Position numbers and translations under genes: made by a program
Source: MGIIb-O2 sp002494975
GTDB taxonomy: Archaea; Thermoplasmatota; Poseidoniia; Poseidoniales; Thalassarchaeaceae
NCBI GenBank assembly: GCA_028355015.1
Contig: JAOMRN010000001.1
Location: 1-64,000, forward strand
DNA: 64,000 nucleotides
Direction: 5' to 3'
In this document: positions 35,101 to 43,493 of the stretch, one piece after another
How positions within the stretch are numbered: the stretch's first letter is position 1
How the letters are laid out: every line of letters begins with the position of its first letter
The notes under the pieces: generated by a model
Databases searched by the model: none
Seen by the model: the letters and a program-made list of their open reading frames with translations, nothing else
Told to the model about the DNA's origin: nothing

Positions 35101-35286
35101 ATGACCGAAAACACGTGTGAGCATGAGTGGGATAAGAGCGAAGATATAGATCAATTTCTTGACCTGGTAGACTTGAACCCGCAGTTTGTACAAATCAAAG
35201 TTAGGTGCTGCAAGTGCGGGAAAACGGGATTGACTGACGCTGATACGACTTGGAAGCCAGTATATTGGGATTTTATTGACCCATGA
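35101..35286 (+). CDS. Small zinc-finger-like protein
   Basis: A 61-residue protein with CEHEW at the N-terminus and RCCKCGKTG in the middle, so Cys/His residues could bind one zinc. It ends in WKPVYWDFIDP. The family is not recognised; the pattern (C-x-H-x-W ... C-x-x-C) is seen in small unnamed archaeal and phage proteins. It lies at the left end of the second accessory segment. Confidence 0.5.
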   Translation: MTENTCEHEWDKSEDIDQFLDLVDLNPQFVQIKVRCCKCGKTGLTDADTTWKPVYWDFIDP

Positions 35287-35348
35287 GACCGTACAAATGC
35301 GAAAGGATTAACAATAATTATTTATATGAACATACAGAGATGAATTAG

Positions 35349-35717
35349 ATGAATGAAGATTTACAAAAAGAATTGATTTGGGCATTTGGTACATTAGTCG
35401 TTTTCATCATCTTTTTATTATTAGGAGGCATAAATGAAGTCAGTGGAATAGCAATTTCAGTAGGTGCTTTTCTATTAAGTTGGTCTGTAATGAGTTTTTC
35501 CCTCAAGAAATACGCCCCTAATAATGACTCAGGGAAAGAACTAGAAAACGAAATGAAATGGTTTGCTGCTATCTTGATATTATTTCTTACTATAATGACT
35601 ATCATCGGGAAAACTGATAGTGAGTTAGAATTATCATATTCATTATACGCCATTTTAGTATTTGGCTATACTTTGATTTGGATTATTCGCAGTTCTGCTA
35701 TCAAATATTTCAATTAA
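35349..35717 (+). CDS. Four-span membrane protein of unknown function
   Basis: A 122-residue protein with four hydrophobic segments (near 8-27, 30-50, 68-86, 95-114) separated by short charged loops. It has no recognised family. A 100-bp noncoding repeat (copy A, 35731-35838) starts 14 nt after its stop. Confidence 0.55.
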   Translation: MNEDLQKELIWAFGTLVVFIIFLLLGGINEVSGIAISVGAFLLSWSVMSFSLKKYAPNNDSGKELENEMKWFAAILILFLTIMTIIGKTDSELELSYSLYAILVFGYTLIWIIRSSAIKYFN

Positions 35718-35730
35718 TTATTGGAGCAAT

Positions 35731-35838
35731 GGGTAGGCATTGAAAGGGCCCATAGATAGCCGATAAGTTCACTCAAAACATATCAATGGGCTCAAGTAGA
35801 AACCCATTGATTCGTCTGTTAATCGATTATGCTAAGCA
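35731..35838 (+). repeat. ~100-bp repeat, copy A
   Basis: Aligns without gaps to copy B (36855-36962), with about 70 of the first 100 positions identical, including unbroken blocks TGAAAGGGCC and AATCGATTAT. In this copy TCAATGGG and CCCATTGA form a perfect 8-bp hairpin around a 12-nt loop (CTCAAGTAGAAA). No protein frame is conserved. It lies just past the stop of the 35880-36770 gene. Confidence 0.7.
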
Positions 35839-35879
35839 CAGTTTTTCGAATTTGCGGTTAGATACAATGTTAGTAAAAA

Positions 35880-36770
35880 TCATTTTTCGAACCACCAATC
35901 TCCTTCATTATTAGATGGGTAGTTACTGGGTAAGTTTTTCCAACTCTTATATCCGACTAGGTATACTTTCATTTCCGTCTCCACTCTGGTTATCCCACTC
36001 TCATCAAAGACCATACCATATATTGTTGAGGATTTCATATGACCAGTTTTTCCAAAGGTGCTCTCAGGATTTGCCCTAGCATATTCTCTTGCTTGATGTT
36101 CCTTAATTCCTTTATCGAGACAATAATTGACATAGATTTCTAATCGTTCTGCTTCATCAATATAACTAATATAACCATGCAAACGCCCATCTACGATTTC
36201 AGCTTGAAAAATATTTTCAACAGGCTTCTTATCTATTTTGATGTGGTTATATTTTGGGTCAATAGACATTATTTTCTGATTATAGGAAATAATATGCTCA
36301 ATCTCGAATAATTCAGGTAAAATCGATTTCAATGATTCTTTCCAATTCGGAGTGAATCTTTTCATGAAGTTTGGATATGAATCATAATCACCAATTTCAT
36401 AATCAACCGTTTTAATTATTGTTTGATTATTTTCCTTTATTTCCATCAATCTGTAGCTATTACCATCAGGATTTACAGGTTTATATGTCGTATAGAATAA
36501 ATCACTAATTGGTATTTTTCTATATTTAATATTGATTTTTTTCGTGAATTCTTGTCCAAAAATTATGTGATCTGAGGAATCAATTCGAATTATATATTTT
36601 CTATGGAATAAGAATAGACTCATTGGGAAAGCCCCTAAGAAAATAGCAATAACAATACCAAATGTTAAATCATCAGGAATTACGTATAGTCCGATGAATA
36701 TGAAGAAACCAAAAACAATAGGTAAACCCTGATAATCGAATACTGGGAATATGATTTTCTTCTCCTCCAT
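35880..36770 (-). CDS. Unknown protein with N-terminal membrane hairpin
   Basis: A 296-residue protein with two N-terminal membrane segments (about 14-30 and 34-51) followed by a soluble, Tyr/Asp-rich domain of mixed strands. No family recognised. It is bracketed by two copies of a ~100-bp repeat in the same direction, so the gene and one repeat may move or have been duplicated as a unit. It is AT-rich like the rest of this segment. Confidence 0.6.
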   Translation of the reverse strand: MEEKKIIFPVFDYQGLPIVFGFFIFIGLYVIPDDLTFGIVIAIFLGAFPMSLFLFHRKYIIRIDSSDHIIFGQEFTKKINIKYRKIPISDLFYTTYKPVNPDGNSYRLMEIKENNQTIIKTVDYEIGDYDSYPNFMKRFTPNWKESLKSILPELFEIEHIISYNQKIMSIDPKYNHIKIDKKPVENIFQAEIVDGRLHGYISYIDEAERLEIYVNYCLDKGIKEHQAREYARANPESTFGKTGHMKSSTIYGMVFDESGITRVETEMKVYLVGYKSWKNLPSNYPSNNEGDWWFEK

Positions 36771-36854
36771 ATTACTACCTAAACTTTCGACATATGATAG
36801 ACCTTTAGGTCTGTTCCCCGATAATTAGAGGAGGGATACCGCCTAACATCGGAT

Positions 36855-36962
36855 GGTTAGGCTCTGAAAGGGCCCACTGAAAGCCCAATAATTCGCCGAT
36901 TGCAATCGGATGGGTCTAAGCAGAAACCCTCAGATTTGTCTATTAATCGATTATACTATGCT
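36855..36962 (+). repeat. ~100-bp repeat, copy B
   Basis: Best-preserved partner of copy A, with the same length and block order. It contains the perfect palindrome CCGATTGCAATCGG (36896-36909) and the GGG-N12-CCC hairpin seat seen in copy A. It lies upstream of the 35880-36770 gene. Confidence 0.7.
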
Positions 36963-36979
36963 CTGATTCTCTAATTGAA

Positions 36980-37066
36980 CGCCAGCCTATGAAAGAGAAT
37001 ACAGATTACCTAATAATTCTTCAATTACTATCGGATGGGGCTAAGTAGTAACCGTATAATTACTAA
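36980..37066 (+). repeat. ~100-bp repeat, copy C (diverged)
   Basis: Shares TGAAAG, CTAATAATTC, ATCGGATGGG and CTAAGTAGTAACC with copies A/B in the same order and spacing, but later parts have drifted. It starts 125 bp after the start of copy B. Confidence 0.55.
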
Positions 37067-37177
37067 CAACAAATACCTTATTTTAGCGGACCATAATTTT
37101 ACAACGTTACTACTATTTTAATCTATTTGAGCACTGAGCCCAAAACTATATGCCGCTTGAAAACTAAGTATATAGTT

Positions 37178-38317
37178 ATGAGTGAGTTGAAAAATCGCGA
37201 TAAAGAAAAACAAGAAAATGAAACTGTATCAGTCTGGTTTAGAGCACAGAATGCTTTGAAAAATGAAGGTAATTTTAGCCGGATTCCGGGAACTCCTTCA
37301 TATTCTGAATCTAGAAATAAAATATATGGAAGAAGAAGTGCGAGAACAATATTTAACAATCTTAGAACTGATAAAAAACTTTACAGGAATCATATTTTAT
37401 CATATAGTGTCCATGGTCGAGAACATGATTTATTGAGTGAGAGTGCAATAAATGACGAAGTTGATTCACGAACTGATATCCTTTTTCTTAGAATGAGGAC
37501 TCCTGGACTTGATGAAATCTGCTGGAACTGGAGTCAGGAGCTGCTATCGCATAGAGATTATCTACGATCAGCCGGTATTGATTTACCAATCGAAAATGAT
37601 AATAGGAAAATCACACAAATTGAAATGATTATAAGAAGTGGTTACTTACATAAAATATGGCATAATTCATTGTATGCTATGAGTGAACTAGGAATGGAAA
37701 TTCCAAACTGGTGTAAAATTCTTCCTTACAATCCATTAGTAAATGCATTTCATGGCACAAACCGAGATGATCAAGACATAGGTGAAAGATTATTATCAAT
37801 TTTAGAAGAAAAATATCCAGAGTTACATGCTGAATTAATCGCATCAAATCCGTTCCGTTCACCAAGAATTGGTTTTCAAAATGGGAAAGGAAATGTAGGG
37901 GGAACTAAGTGGCCCTCTATTTCTGATATTATTTCAAGATTAGAATCAGGAGAATCTGTCGATCAGGATTGGGAAAATAAATTTCTAGAAGAACTGATTT
38001 ATGATTATGATGAAGAAGAAGATGACTTCCCATATGAAAGCACAGAGGATCTTTATCGTTCATTGAAAGTCACTAACCTGAGAAGATGGGCAGATGCTGA
38101 TGAGATAACTGGTGCTTGGTCTATGAATCGTGAGAAATTAATTTCGGCTTGGGCTACTAGAACTGAAAAGATGGAGAGTGCTTATAGAAGACAAGGGGGG
38201 GCATACCCTAGAGTACCAAGGCTAACCGATTGGACTATTTTTATTATGGAGAATGTAAATTTTTTCAAATTAGATGATGAGTTAATTTTAAGCCCGAAGA
38301 TGCAAAGGAGTGAATAA
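37178..38317 (+). CDS. Accessory protein of unknown function
   Basis: A 379-residue protein from ATG 37178, preferred over a TTG at 37127. It is soluble, rich in Trp, Arg, Asp and Glu, with helical character throughout and an acidic stretch EEEDDF near 300. No motif of a known enzyme is visible. It has no signal peptide. Its stop lies 1 nt before the next ATG, so it forms a two-gene unit with a Cys-containing coiled-coil protein. Location beside a restriction-modification pair suggests a defence or mobile-element role, which is speculative. Confidence 0.6.
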   Translation: MSELKNRDKEKQENETVSVWFRAQNALKNEGNFSRIPGTPSYSESRNKIYGRRSARTIFNNLRTDKKLYRNHILSYSVHGREHDLLSESAINDEVDSRTDILFLRMRTPGLDEICWNWSQELLSHRDYLRSAGIDLPIENDNRKITQIEMIIRSGYLHKIWHNSLYAMSELGMEIPNWCKILPYNPLVNAFHGTNRDDQDIGERLLSILEEKYPELHAELIASNPFRSPRIGFQNGKGNVGGTKWPSISDIISRLESGESVDQDWENKFLEELIYDYDEEEDDFPYESTEDLYRSLKVTNLRRWADADEITGAWSMNREKLISAWATRTEKMESAYRRQGGAYPRVPRLTDWTIFIMENVNFFKLDDELILSPKMQRSE

Positions 38318-38318
38318 T

Positions 38319-38819
38319 ATGAAATGTGACGATTGCAAAGTAGATTTAATCTCAACAGATATGATTGCGGAAACTACCACTTACTATGAAGGCTACTTAC
38401 GCTCAAGATTGCTTATACCTAATGAACTACTTAATGAGGAGTTAAAAGAGTTAGGAAAACTAGAAGCAGAACTAATTTGGTCTGAATATAATAGCTCTCG
38501 GAGTAGATATATGGAGCATTTGGATGGAGGGTCATGGGATGGACGACCTGAATACCTCGATTTGATAAATCAAATCAAAGATATACATGTAGACATTATT
38601 GCTAAGGTATGCCCTAAATGCGGCAAAGTAAAGATCGTAGCCGATTTAATGAGTAGGAAAAAAATATTCACTAGTTTGGAAAAAATGGTAAAAACCCTCG
38701 TAATGAAACGTAAAAAATTAAACAAAGCCGAAGAGTTCGAAAAGAAGGAAAAAGCAAAAAAAGATAGGGAAATTGCTAAACTAAAAAAACAGATTGAGAA
38801 ATTGGGCGGTGACTCATAG
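38319..38819 (+). CDS. CxxC-containing protein with C-terminal coiled coil
   Basis: A 166-residue protein. CDDC near residue 3 and CPKCG near 98 suggest one zinc site. Residues 118-160 are a highly charged Lys/Glu helix (KKEKAKKDREIAKLKKQIEK), probably coiled coil. AGGAG at 38306-38310 suits the ATG at 38319. It is coupled to the 37178 gene and ends before a hairpin at 38883-38909. No family is recognised. Confidence 0.55.
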   Translation: MKCDDCKVDLISTDMIAETTTYYEGYLRSRLLIPNELLNEELKELGKLEAELIWSEYNSSRSRYMEHLDGGSWDGRPEYLDLINQIKDIHVDIIAKVCPKCGKVKIVADLMSRKKIFTSLEKMVKTLVMKRKKLNKAEEFEKKEKAKKDREIAKLKKQIEKLGGDS

Positions 38820-38882
38820 GCCGGCGTTCCTTTCAACCAATCGCATGGGCACCCCATCCATCCGTATACGAAGCAAAGGGTA

Positions 38883-38909
38883 CCCTATGGTATGATATGC
38901 ACCATAGGG
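38883..38909. repeat. 9-bp perfect hairpin
   Basis: CCCTATGGT (38883-38891) and ACCATAGGG (38901-38909) around a 9-nt AT-rich loop. It lies between the coiled-coil gene and the nuclease gene, and could be a terminator or an operator for the restriction gene. There is no T run directly after it. Confidence 0.4.
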
Positions 38910-38955
38910 GTATCATAGGGATAACCATAAGTATCAATAGCAAGACCATATATTT

Positions 38956-39747
38956 GTGGAACTTGAACAAATTATGAATCGTCTTGCAGAGCAGGTAGCA
39001 ATCGTAGACAGAAATATTACACCTACTCAAAACTATTATATTCCTTCAATAGGAACTTCTAGTGAGCCTACAATTGTACATAGACTAGTAGAAGAATGGG
39101 TAAAAAAACATCCTGATGAGTTACCAGGTATTATGCTAAATAAAAGAGGAAAGGGAACAGAAGGTTGTTTTGAAATAAAATATCCAGGTGCCAAAGGTTC
39201 TGAAAAGAAATTGGATTTTGGTTTTTCAAGTTCAACAGGACATGAAAATTCTGATAATTTAGATAACTTAGAATGGGCAATCGAATTTAAAAAAATCAAT
39301 TGGATTGGTGGGACAGGAACTGACCAATCAGAAAGAGCAGTAGGTAAACTATGCTCTCCTTATCCGGCTACAGGACCAATCTTATCCGATGCCTTAAGGG
39401 TCATAAAACATAGTCATGGAACACGTCATGCAGTGATTTTAATAAGTCCAGATGTCCATTCTGATCAATTAGAATTATGTAAAAATCATCCAGATAGAGA
39501 ACGTAGATGGAAACCTGAAAATCCAAATGATAGAATTATAGCACTAACTAATTCTTTCAAGAAAAATAATGGTTATGCATTTGAAGCAGAACCTCTGTTA
39601 CCATTTGTTGAGAAAATATTTGAGTATAAGGAAATTAACTTCAATGAACGTATTATTAAGAAAATTACTGGATTAACAAACCACCCCGTTTATTCAAGAT
39701 TGACACTTGTTGGTTGGGAAATTAAAAAAGAATCTATAGCAGATTGA
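38956..39747 (+). CDS. Probable type II restriction endonuclease (PD-ExK-like)
   Basis: A 263-residue protein starting at GTG. It has D87 in KLDFGF and E110-x-K112 in EWAIEFKKI, spaced as in PD-(D/E)xK nucleases, with a helix before the first Asp. It faces a C5-cytosine methyltransferase gene and overlaps it by 58 bp at the 3' ends, the usual pairing of a type II restriction enzyme with its methylase. It would cut unmodified DNA at the methylase site. The family is not recognised and the site is unknown. Confidence 0.6.
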   Translation: MELEQIMNRLAEQVAIVDRNITPTQNYYIPSIGTSSEPTIVHRLVEEWVKKHPDELPGIMLNKRGKGTEGCFEIKYPGAKGSEKKLDFGFSSSTGHENSDNLDNLEWAIEFKKINWIGGTGTDQSERAVGKLCSPYPATGPILSDALRVIKHSHGTRHAVILISPDVHSDQLELCKNHPDRERRWKPENPNDRIIALTNSFKKNNGYAFEAEPLLPFVEKIFEYKEINFNERIIKKITGLTNHPVYSRLTLVGWEIKKESIAD

Positions 39748-41030
39748 ATTTCAATAATCATGTTTACATTAACTGCATTACCAAGTTGTTTGTATGATTG
39801 ATTATCTTGTTCACCTAGAATAAACGGCTTTCCAAAAATACCATCTACATCGAAACTCTGTATTCTAGCACACTCTTTGGGTGTTAAGTGCCGCCTTAAC
39901 CATCCTACAACGGGTATTTGTGCCATGGCCACTAGTGCTGGAAAATAGTCACCTCTTTTAACACGAATTCCAGAAGGTCTGAACTGGAAAATATTTTCCC
40001 AATTAGTTCGACTATCTGGGCCCGCTTGCCACTCATATTTTGTTCGACTAACAGGAATTATTGGCTTACCATCTTTATCATTTTCAAGAACTTTCCAGCG
40101 TTTTAACCAGCCATCAATGTAGTCCTTATTCTCTGAGTATAGATACCTATTTTTCTTTACAAAATCTTGTTTCCAAAGTGGTAAATTAATTTGTTTTATA
40201 ATCTCTGTTTTATCCATTCCAGATTCGATAGGTCTAACCCAGCCATAAGAAGACCAATTTTTGTGTATTTGAATTAATTGTTCTACACTGTATTGCTCTA
40301 AATCACCAGGTATCTCGGCATCACCTTTGAATGAATCTGCCCATATCGGATGACCTGGTAATTTTGTTTCAACATTTACATTAATAAGAAATTCTTCCCA
40401 CATTTCTAACCATTTAATTTCCTTTTCCGACATATGGTATTTTTCAGGAACATGGTCGTCTAATATTGTCCTAACATCTAATGAGTTAGTCTCATGTTCC
40501 TTTGGAAACACAAATTTACCACTCACTAGATCAGAACGTATTGCCACAATATACACTCTTTTTCTAACCTGAGGGACTCCAAATTTATTCGGTGAAAGTA
40601 CAGCATATTCATGATTATATCCTAATTCAGAAAGTCTCGATTGAATTACAGAAAATGTATTGCCTCCATCATGTTTTACTAGATTAGGTACGTTTTCTAG
40701 AAATATAACTGAAGGTTGATGCTTTTCTGCAATACTACAAATATCGTGGAATAGAGTGCCTCTAGTTTGATCCATAAATCCTTTCTGTGATCCTGACTTG
40801 CTAAATGGCTGACAAGGAAATCCTGCACATATTATGTCCATCGGAGGTATCTCATCTATCACTTCCCTTATGTCACAATTAACAGAGTAACCCTGTGGTT
40901 GACCCCAATTCAATTCATATACCTCTGCAGCATTTTTATCAATATCAGATGCAAAAACACATTCATGTCCTAAACGATGTAGAGCTGCATGAAACCCTCC
41001 TATGCCACAGAACAAATCTACGAATCGCAT
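39690..41030 (-). CDS. DNA (cytosine-5) methyltransferase
   Basis: About 446 residues from the ATG at 41030 (MRFVDLFCGIGG, motif I), which follows a GGTGAT site. Catalytic motif IV is GFPCQPFSKSG, motif VI ENVPN, motif VIII QVRKRVYIV, and the C-terminal motif is QLGNAVNV. All core motifs are intact. Between motifs VIII and IX lies a long target-recognition region (about 180-370). The 3' end overlaps that of the opposite-strand nuclease by 58 bp, which makes loss of one half of the pair harder. The target sequence cannot be predicted. Confidence 0.9.
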   Translation of the reverse strand: MRFVDLFCGIGGFHAALHRLGHECVFASDIDKNAAEVYELNWGQPQGYSVNCDIREVIDEIPPMDIICAGFPCQPFSKSGSQKGFMDQTRGTLFHDICSIAEKHQPSVIFLENVPNLVKHDGGNTFSVIQSRLSELGYNHEYAVLSPNKFGVPQVRKRVYIVAIRSDLVSGKFVFPKEHETNSLDVRTILDDHVPEKYHMSEKEIKWLEMWEEFLINVNVETKLPGHPIWADSFKGDAEIPGDLEQYSVEQLIQIHKNWSSYGWVRPIESGMDKTEIIKQINLPLWKQDFVKKNRYLYSENKDYIDGWLKRWKVLENDKDGKPIIPVSRTKYEWQAGPDSRTNWENIFQFRPSGIRVKRGDYFPALVAMAQIPVVGWLRRHLTPKECARIQSFDVDGIFGKPFILGEQDNQSYKQLGNAVNVNMIIEIQSAIDSFLISQPTSVNLE

Positions 41031-41070
41031 ATCATCACCAGGAAATACACGGTTAATAAGGAAATGCAAT

Positions 41071-41970
41071 CTATTTCTTGAGTACTAAATCATCTTTAGT
41101 CCAAACCTTCGGTTTTTTTGATTTCTCTATCTTCTTATTCTTCTTTCTCTTGATTCTGTGCCAAACTTTGTCACCCCACCATTCAGGTATGTCAAATTGA
41201 TTTCTATTTGTGTGAAATTTATTTTTGATAGTTCTTAGAACGCCTTGGCTTCTCCACTGCCCTCCTAATTTACCTTTTATTTCTCTTTTATTTAGTGATC
41301 TTGCTACACTAGTTGCAGTTACTTCATTATGCACGACTTGCCAAGCCATGTAGTCAATCCATGATTGTTCAGTCCAATTAGGAAATAGGTCTCCGTTCTT
41401 ATCAAAGTCCCATCCATAAATCGCTCTAGTAAAGCGAAGTTGTTCTCTTTTCAGATATGCCATACCTTCTAATGTCCTCTCAGAAATTAAACCTCTTTCC
41501 ATCTCTGCTAAACCTGACATTATTGTCAAAAAGAACTTCCCCATAGCGTTACTTGTGTCTATTGCCTGACCGCCTAAATCAACAATGTGGACTTTGATAT
41601 GATGGTCTTCATTAAGATATTCAATGGTATTAATGGCATCACTAGTAATTCTAAATAACCTATCTAATTTCATAGAAATAAGATGTTCAAATTTTCCACT
41701 TTCAATTCTTTTTAGCAATAGTTTACCTGCTGGCCTCTCAAAAAGAGGAATACCTCCACTAACGCCTTCTTCAATTATAATATTCCTAGAAAGTAATTCT
41801 AATCCTTTCATACGAGCATAATCCATTATTTTTTGCTGTTGACTATCAATACTATTTCCTTCATCGACTTGCCTTCCTGTAGATACACGAATGTATGCTA
41901 CAGTGGAAATTGCATCTGGCTTAGACTTAGGCACAATTAAGAATATCACATTACAATAGATATAAATCAT
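41071..41970 (-). CDS. Serine recombinase (resolvase/invertase family)
   Basis: A 299-residue protein. The catalytic core has YIRVSTGRQ with Ser30, then KLDRLFRITSD and GLAEMERGLISERT, all typical of serine recombinases. The C-terminal part (about 160-299) carries a Recombinase-like region and a lysine-rich end. It is longer than small resolvases (about 185) but shorter than large serine integrases. It may have moved this segment or resolve it. It is 40 nt upstream of the methyltransferase on the same strand. Confidence 0.87.
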   Translation of the reverse strand: MIYIYCNVIFLIVPKSKPDAISTVAYIRVSTGRQVDEGNSIDSQQQKIMDYARMKGLELLSRNIIIEEGVSGGIPLFERPAGKLLLKRIESGKFEHLISMKLDRLFRITSDAINTIEYLNEDHHIKVHIVDLGGQAIDTSNAMGKFFLTIMSGLAEMERGLISERTLEGMAYLKREQLRFTRAIYGWDFDKNGDLFPNWTEQSWIDYMAWQVVHNEVTATSVARSLNKREIKGKLGGQWRSQGVLRTIKNKFHTNRNQFDIPEWWGDKVWHRIKRKKNKKIEKSKKPKVWTKDDLVLKK

Positions 41971-42205
41971 TCTAATCTAAAATTATAGCGCCCCCCTATA
42001 TTATTCAAGTGAATCATTGGGATGTACTAGCACACCCAATCATTCTACATGGAAACTAATGGGCGCCTTCAGTAAACCCTACCCTGCATATTTGGAGCAT
42101 AGATACCGTTGCACTGCAATACAGCGTATTCCCTACCCTTTGCTTCAAGTTGAATCATAGGGTTATCGAAGGAGTCGTTTAATCTCTACTCAATGATCCA
42201 TACAA

Positions 42206-42592
42206 TTATTTATCATGATTTTTAAAAACCAAAAGTTTCCATGCCATGAATAACAATACGCCCAATACTACCACTGGTCCTCCATAAATAATCAGCAACA
42301 AACCAGCCAATCCGTTCAATTCATACCCACCGCTTAGAGGAAACATAAGTAAAATTCCTAAGAATACAATTAGTCCGCCCACTATTAGCAATGATATTCC
42401 AATCACTTTCAACATAGAAATACGAGGGAGATCTTGATAAATTACAAGTGACTCATTAACTAGGGTGGAAGAGATCTTTTTTATTTCATGATTAGGGTCT
42501 TTGTGCCTGAGGCAAAATCCAGACGTCCTAAACTCTAGGGCCTTGCATCCTTCGTAAGCACACTTCCTTTCGCCCACATAATTAACAGTCAA
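42206..42592 (-). CDS. Small zinc-finger membrane protein
   Basis: A 128-residue protein. Residues 10-31 hold C-x4-C and later C-x2-H (KCAYEGCKAL ... GFCLRHKD), a small zinc knuckle, and two membrane segments are near 63-84 and 96-118 (the second ending in VVLGVLLFMAW). No family recognised. It lies at the right end of the accessory segment, next to the broken HxlR fragment. Confidence 0.55.
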   Translation of the reverse strand: MTVNYVGERKCAYEGCKALEFRTSGFCLRHKDPNHEIKKISSTLVNESLVIYQDLPRISMLKVIGISLLIVGGLIVFLGILLMFPLSGGYELNGLAGLLLIIYGGPVVVLGVLLFMAWKLLVFKNHDK

Positions 42593-42645
42593 TTATTAGG
42601 GATAGACTTTGCTACGCCACAAACTAGTAAAGGAGTCACAGGGTA

Positions 42646-42738
42646 GTGTATCAGTTAACAGACTCTGGTGCGGATCTTCTTCCTAGTTTAGAATCATTTT
42701 TTGAATGGGTAATTAATGATACAAATCAAACTCAATGA
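42646..42738 (+). pseudogene. 3' remnant of an HxlR-domain gene
   Basis: Thirty codons reading VYQLTDSGADLLPSLESFFE then WVINDTNQTQ and a stop. This matches the last 30 residues of the fasciclin-HxlR protein (VYKLTDSGTSLLPSLETFFE...) with only conservative changes. No start or upstream domain precedes it, so it is a broken copy whose 5' part has been lost or displaced by the accessory segment. Confidence 0.8.
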
Positions 42739-42859
42739 ATGCATTTTTAAACAATGGAATTGGTTGATTTGAAAGATTTTGATATATTTTCATGTTCAAG
42801 GTCTTGGATATAGACTCATAAAGGGATGTCAAGTCGGCGACTCGCTACGAGGGATGAAT

Positions 42860-43444
42860 ATGGGAGTTACAAAGTACGTACGTTCGGCTTGGAAGAGTCC
42901 AAAGCAAAGCATGGAACCTCGTCATAGAACTGGTAGAATGGCTGTATGGCGCCACGAACCAGTGTTTCAGAGAATCGATAAACCTACTCGTATTGATGCG
43001 GCTCGTCGTGTTGGATACCGTGCAAAGCAAGGTGTAGTAATCTGCAGAACACGTGTTCGCCGTGGTGGACTACGTAAGGGTGTAGTAAACATGAAGCGTA
43101 AACCTTCAAAGTCAGGTGTAACAAAAATTACTATGGCTAAGTCAATTCAAAGAATTGCAGAAGAGCGTGTTTCTCGTAGATACCCGAATCTTAGGGTTCT
43201 AAACTCATATTGGGTTGGAGAAGATGGAAAGAACAAATTTTTCGAAGTTATTCTATTAGATCCTAATCATCCAGTTGTTAAAGCTGATAGTCAATGGTCT
43301 TGGGTTGCAGATAATCATCACAAGGGACGAGCTATGCGTGGTATGACAAGTGCTGGAAAGCGTGGTCGTGGTTTGTACAACAAAGGTAAGGGTGCAGAGA
43401 AACTTCGCCCAAGCTTGAAGGCTAACAAAAACCGTGGTAAATAA
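42860..43444 (+). CDS. rpl15e: 50S ribosomal protein eL15 (L15e)
   Basis: A 194-residue basic protein of the usual eL15 length. It has MGVTKYVRSAWKSP at the start, RIDAARRVGYRAKQG, the RVRRGGLRKG segment and the C-terminal GLYNKGKGAEKLRPSLKANK. It binds 23S rRNA in the large subunit. The ATG at 42860 has GAGGG six bases upstream; an ATG at 42854 is directly adjacent to that site and less likely. It marks the return to the core genome after the accessory region. Confidence 0.95.
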   Translation: MGVTKYVRSAWKSPKQSMEPRHRTGRMAVWRHEPVFQRIDKPTRIDAARRVGYRAKQGVVICRTRVRRGGLRKGVVNMKRKPSKSGVTKITMAKSIQRIAEERVSRRYPNLRVLNSYWVGEDGKNKFFEVILLDPNHPVVKADSQWSWVADNHHKGRAMRGMTSAGKRGRGLYNKGKGAEKLRPSLKANKNRGK

Positions 43445-43493
43445 GTAATATTCAGCCGAAGGTTGATTTCACTTGAGCCCACCGGCTGTCTCA

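Larger units (their letters stand above)
36771..37177. other. 407-nt gap holding repeat copies B and C
   Basis: Apart from repeat copies B and C, this gap has an inverted repeat GCCTAAC-N8-GTTAGGC (36841-36862) at the left edge of copy B and the promoter region of the gene at 37178. No further reading frame has coding character. Confidence 0.5.

Noticed and set aside
36841..36862. GCCTAAC-N8-GTTAGGC resembling integron attC core sites (RYYYAAC and GTTRRRY)
   Set aside because: The 8-nt spacer is far too short for an attC site, inner L sites are missing, and no IntI-type tyrosine integrase is in the window. It may be a simple hairpin at the edge of repeat B.
41996..42205. Hairpin ATTGGG-N13-CCCAAT (42016-42040) as a fourth copy of the ~100-bp repeat
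   Set aside because: Only the hairpin idea is shared; the conserved blocks TGAAAGGGCC and AATCGATTAT are missing, so it is not counted as a copy.
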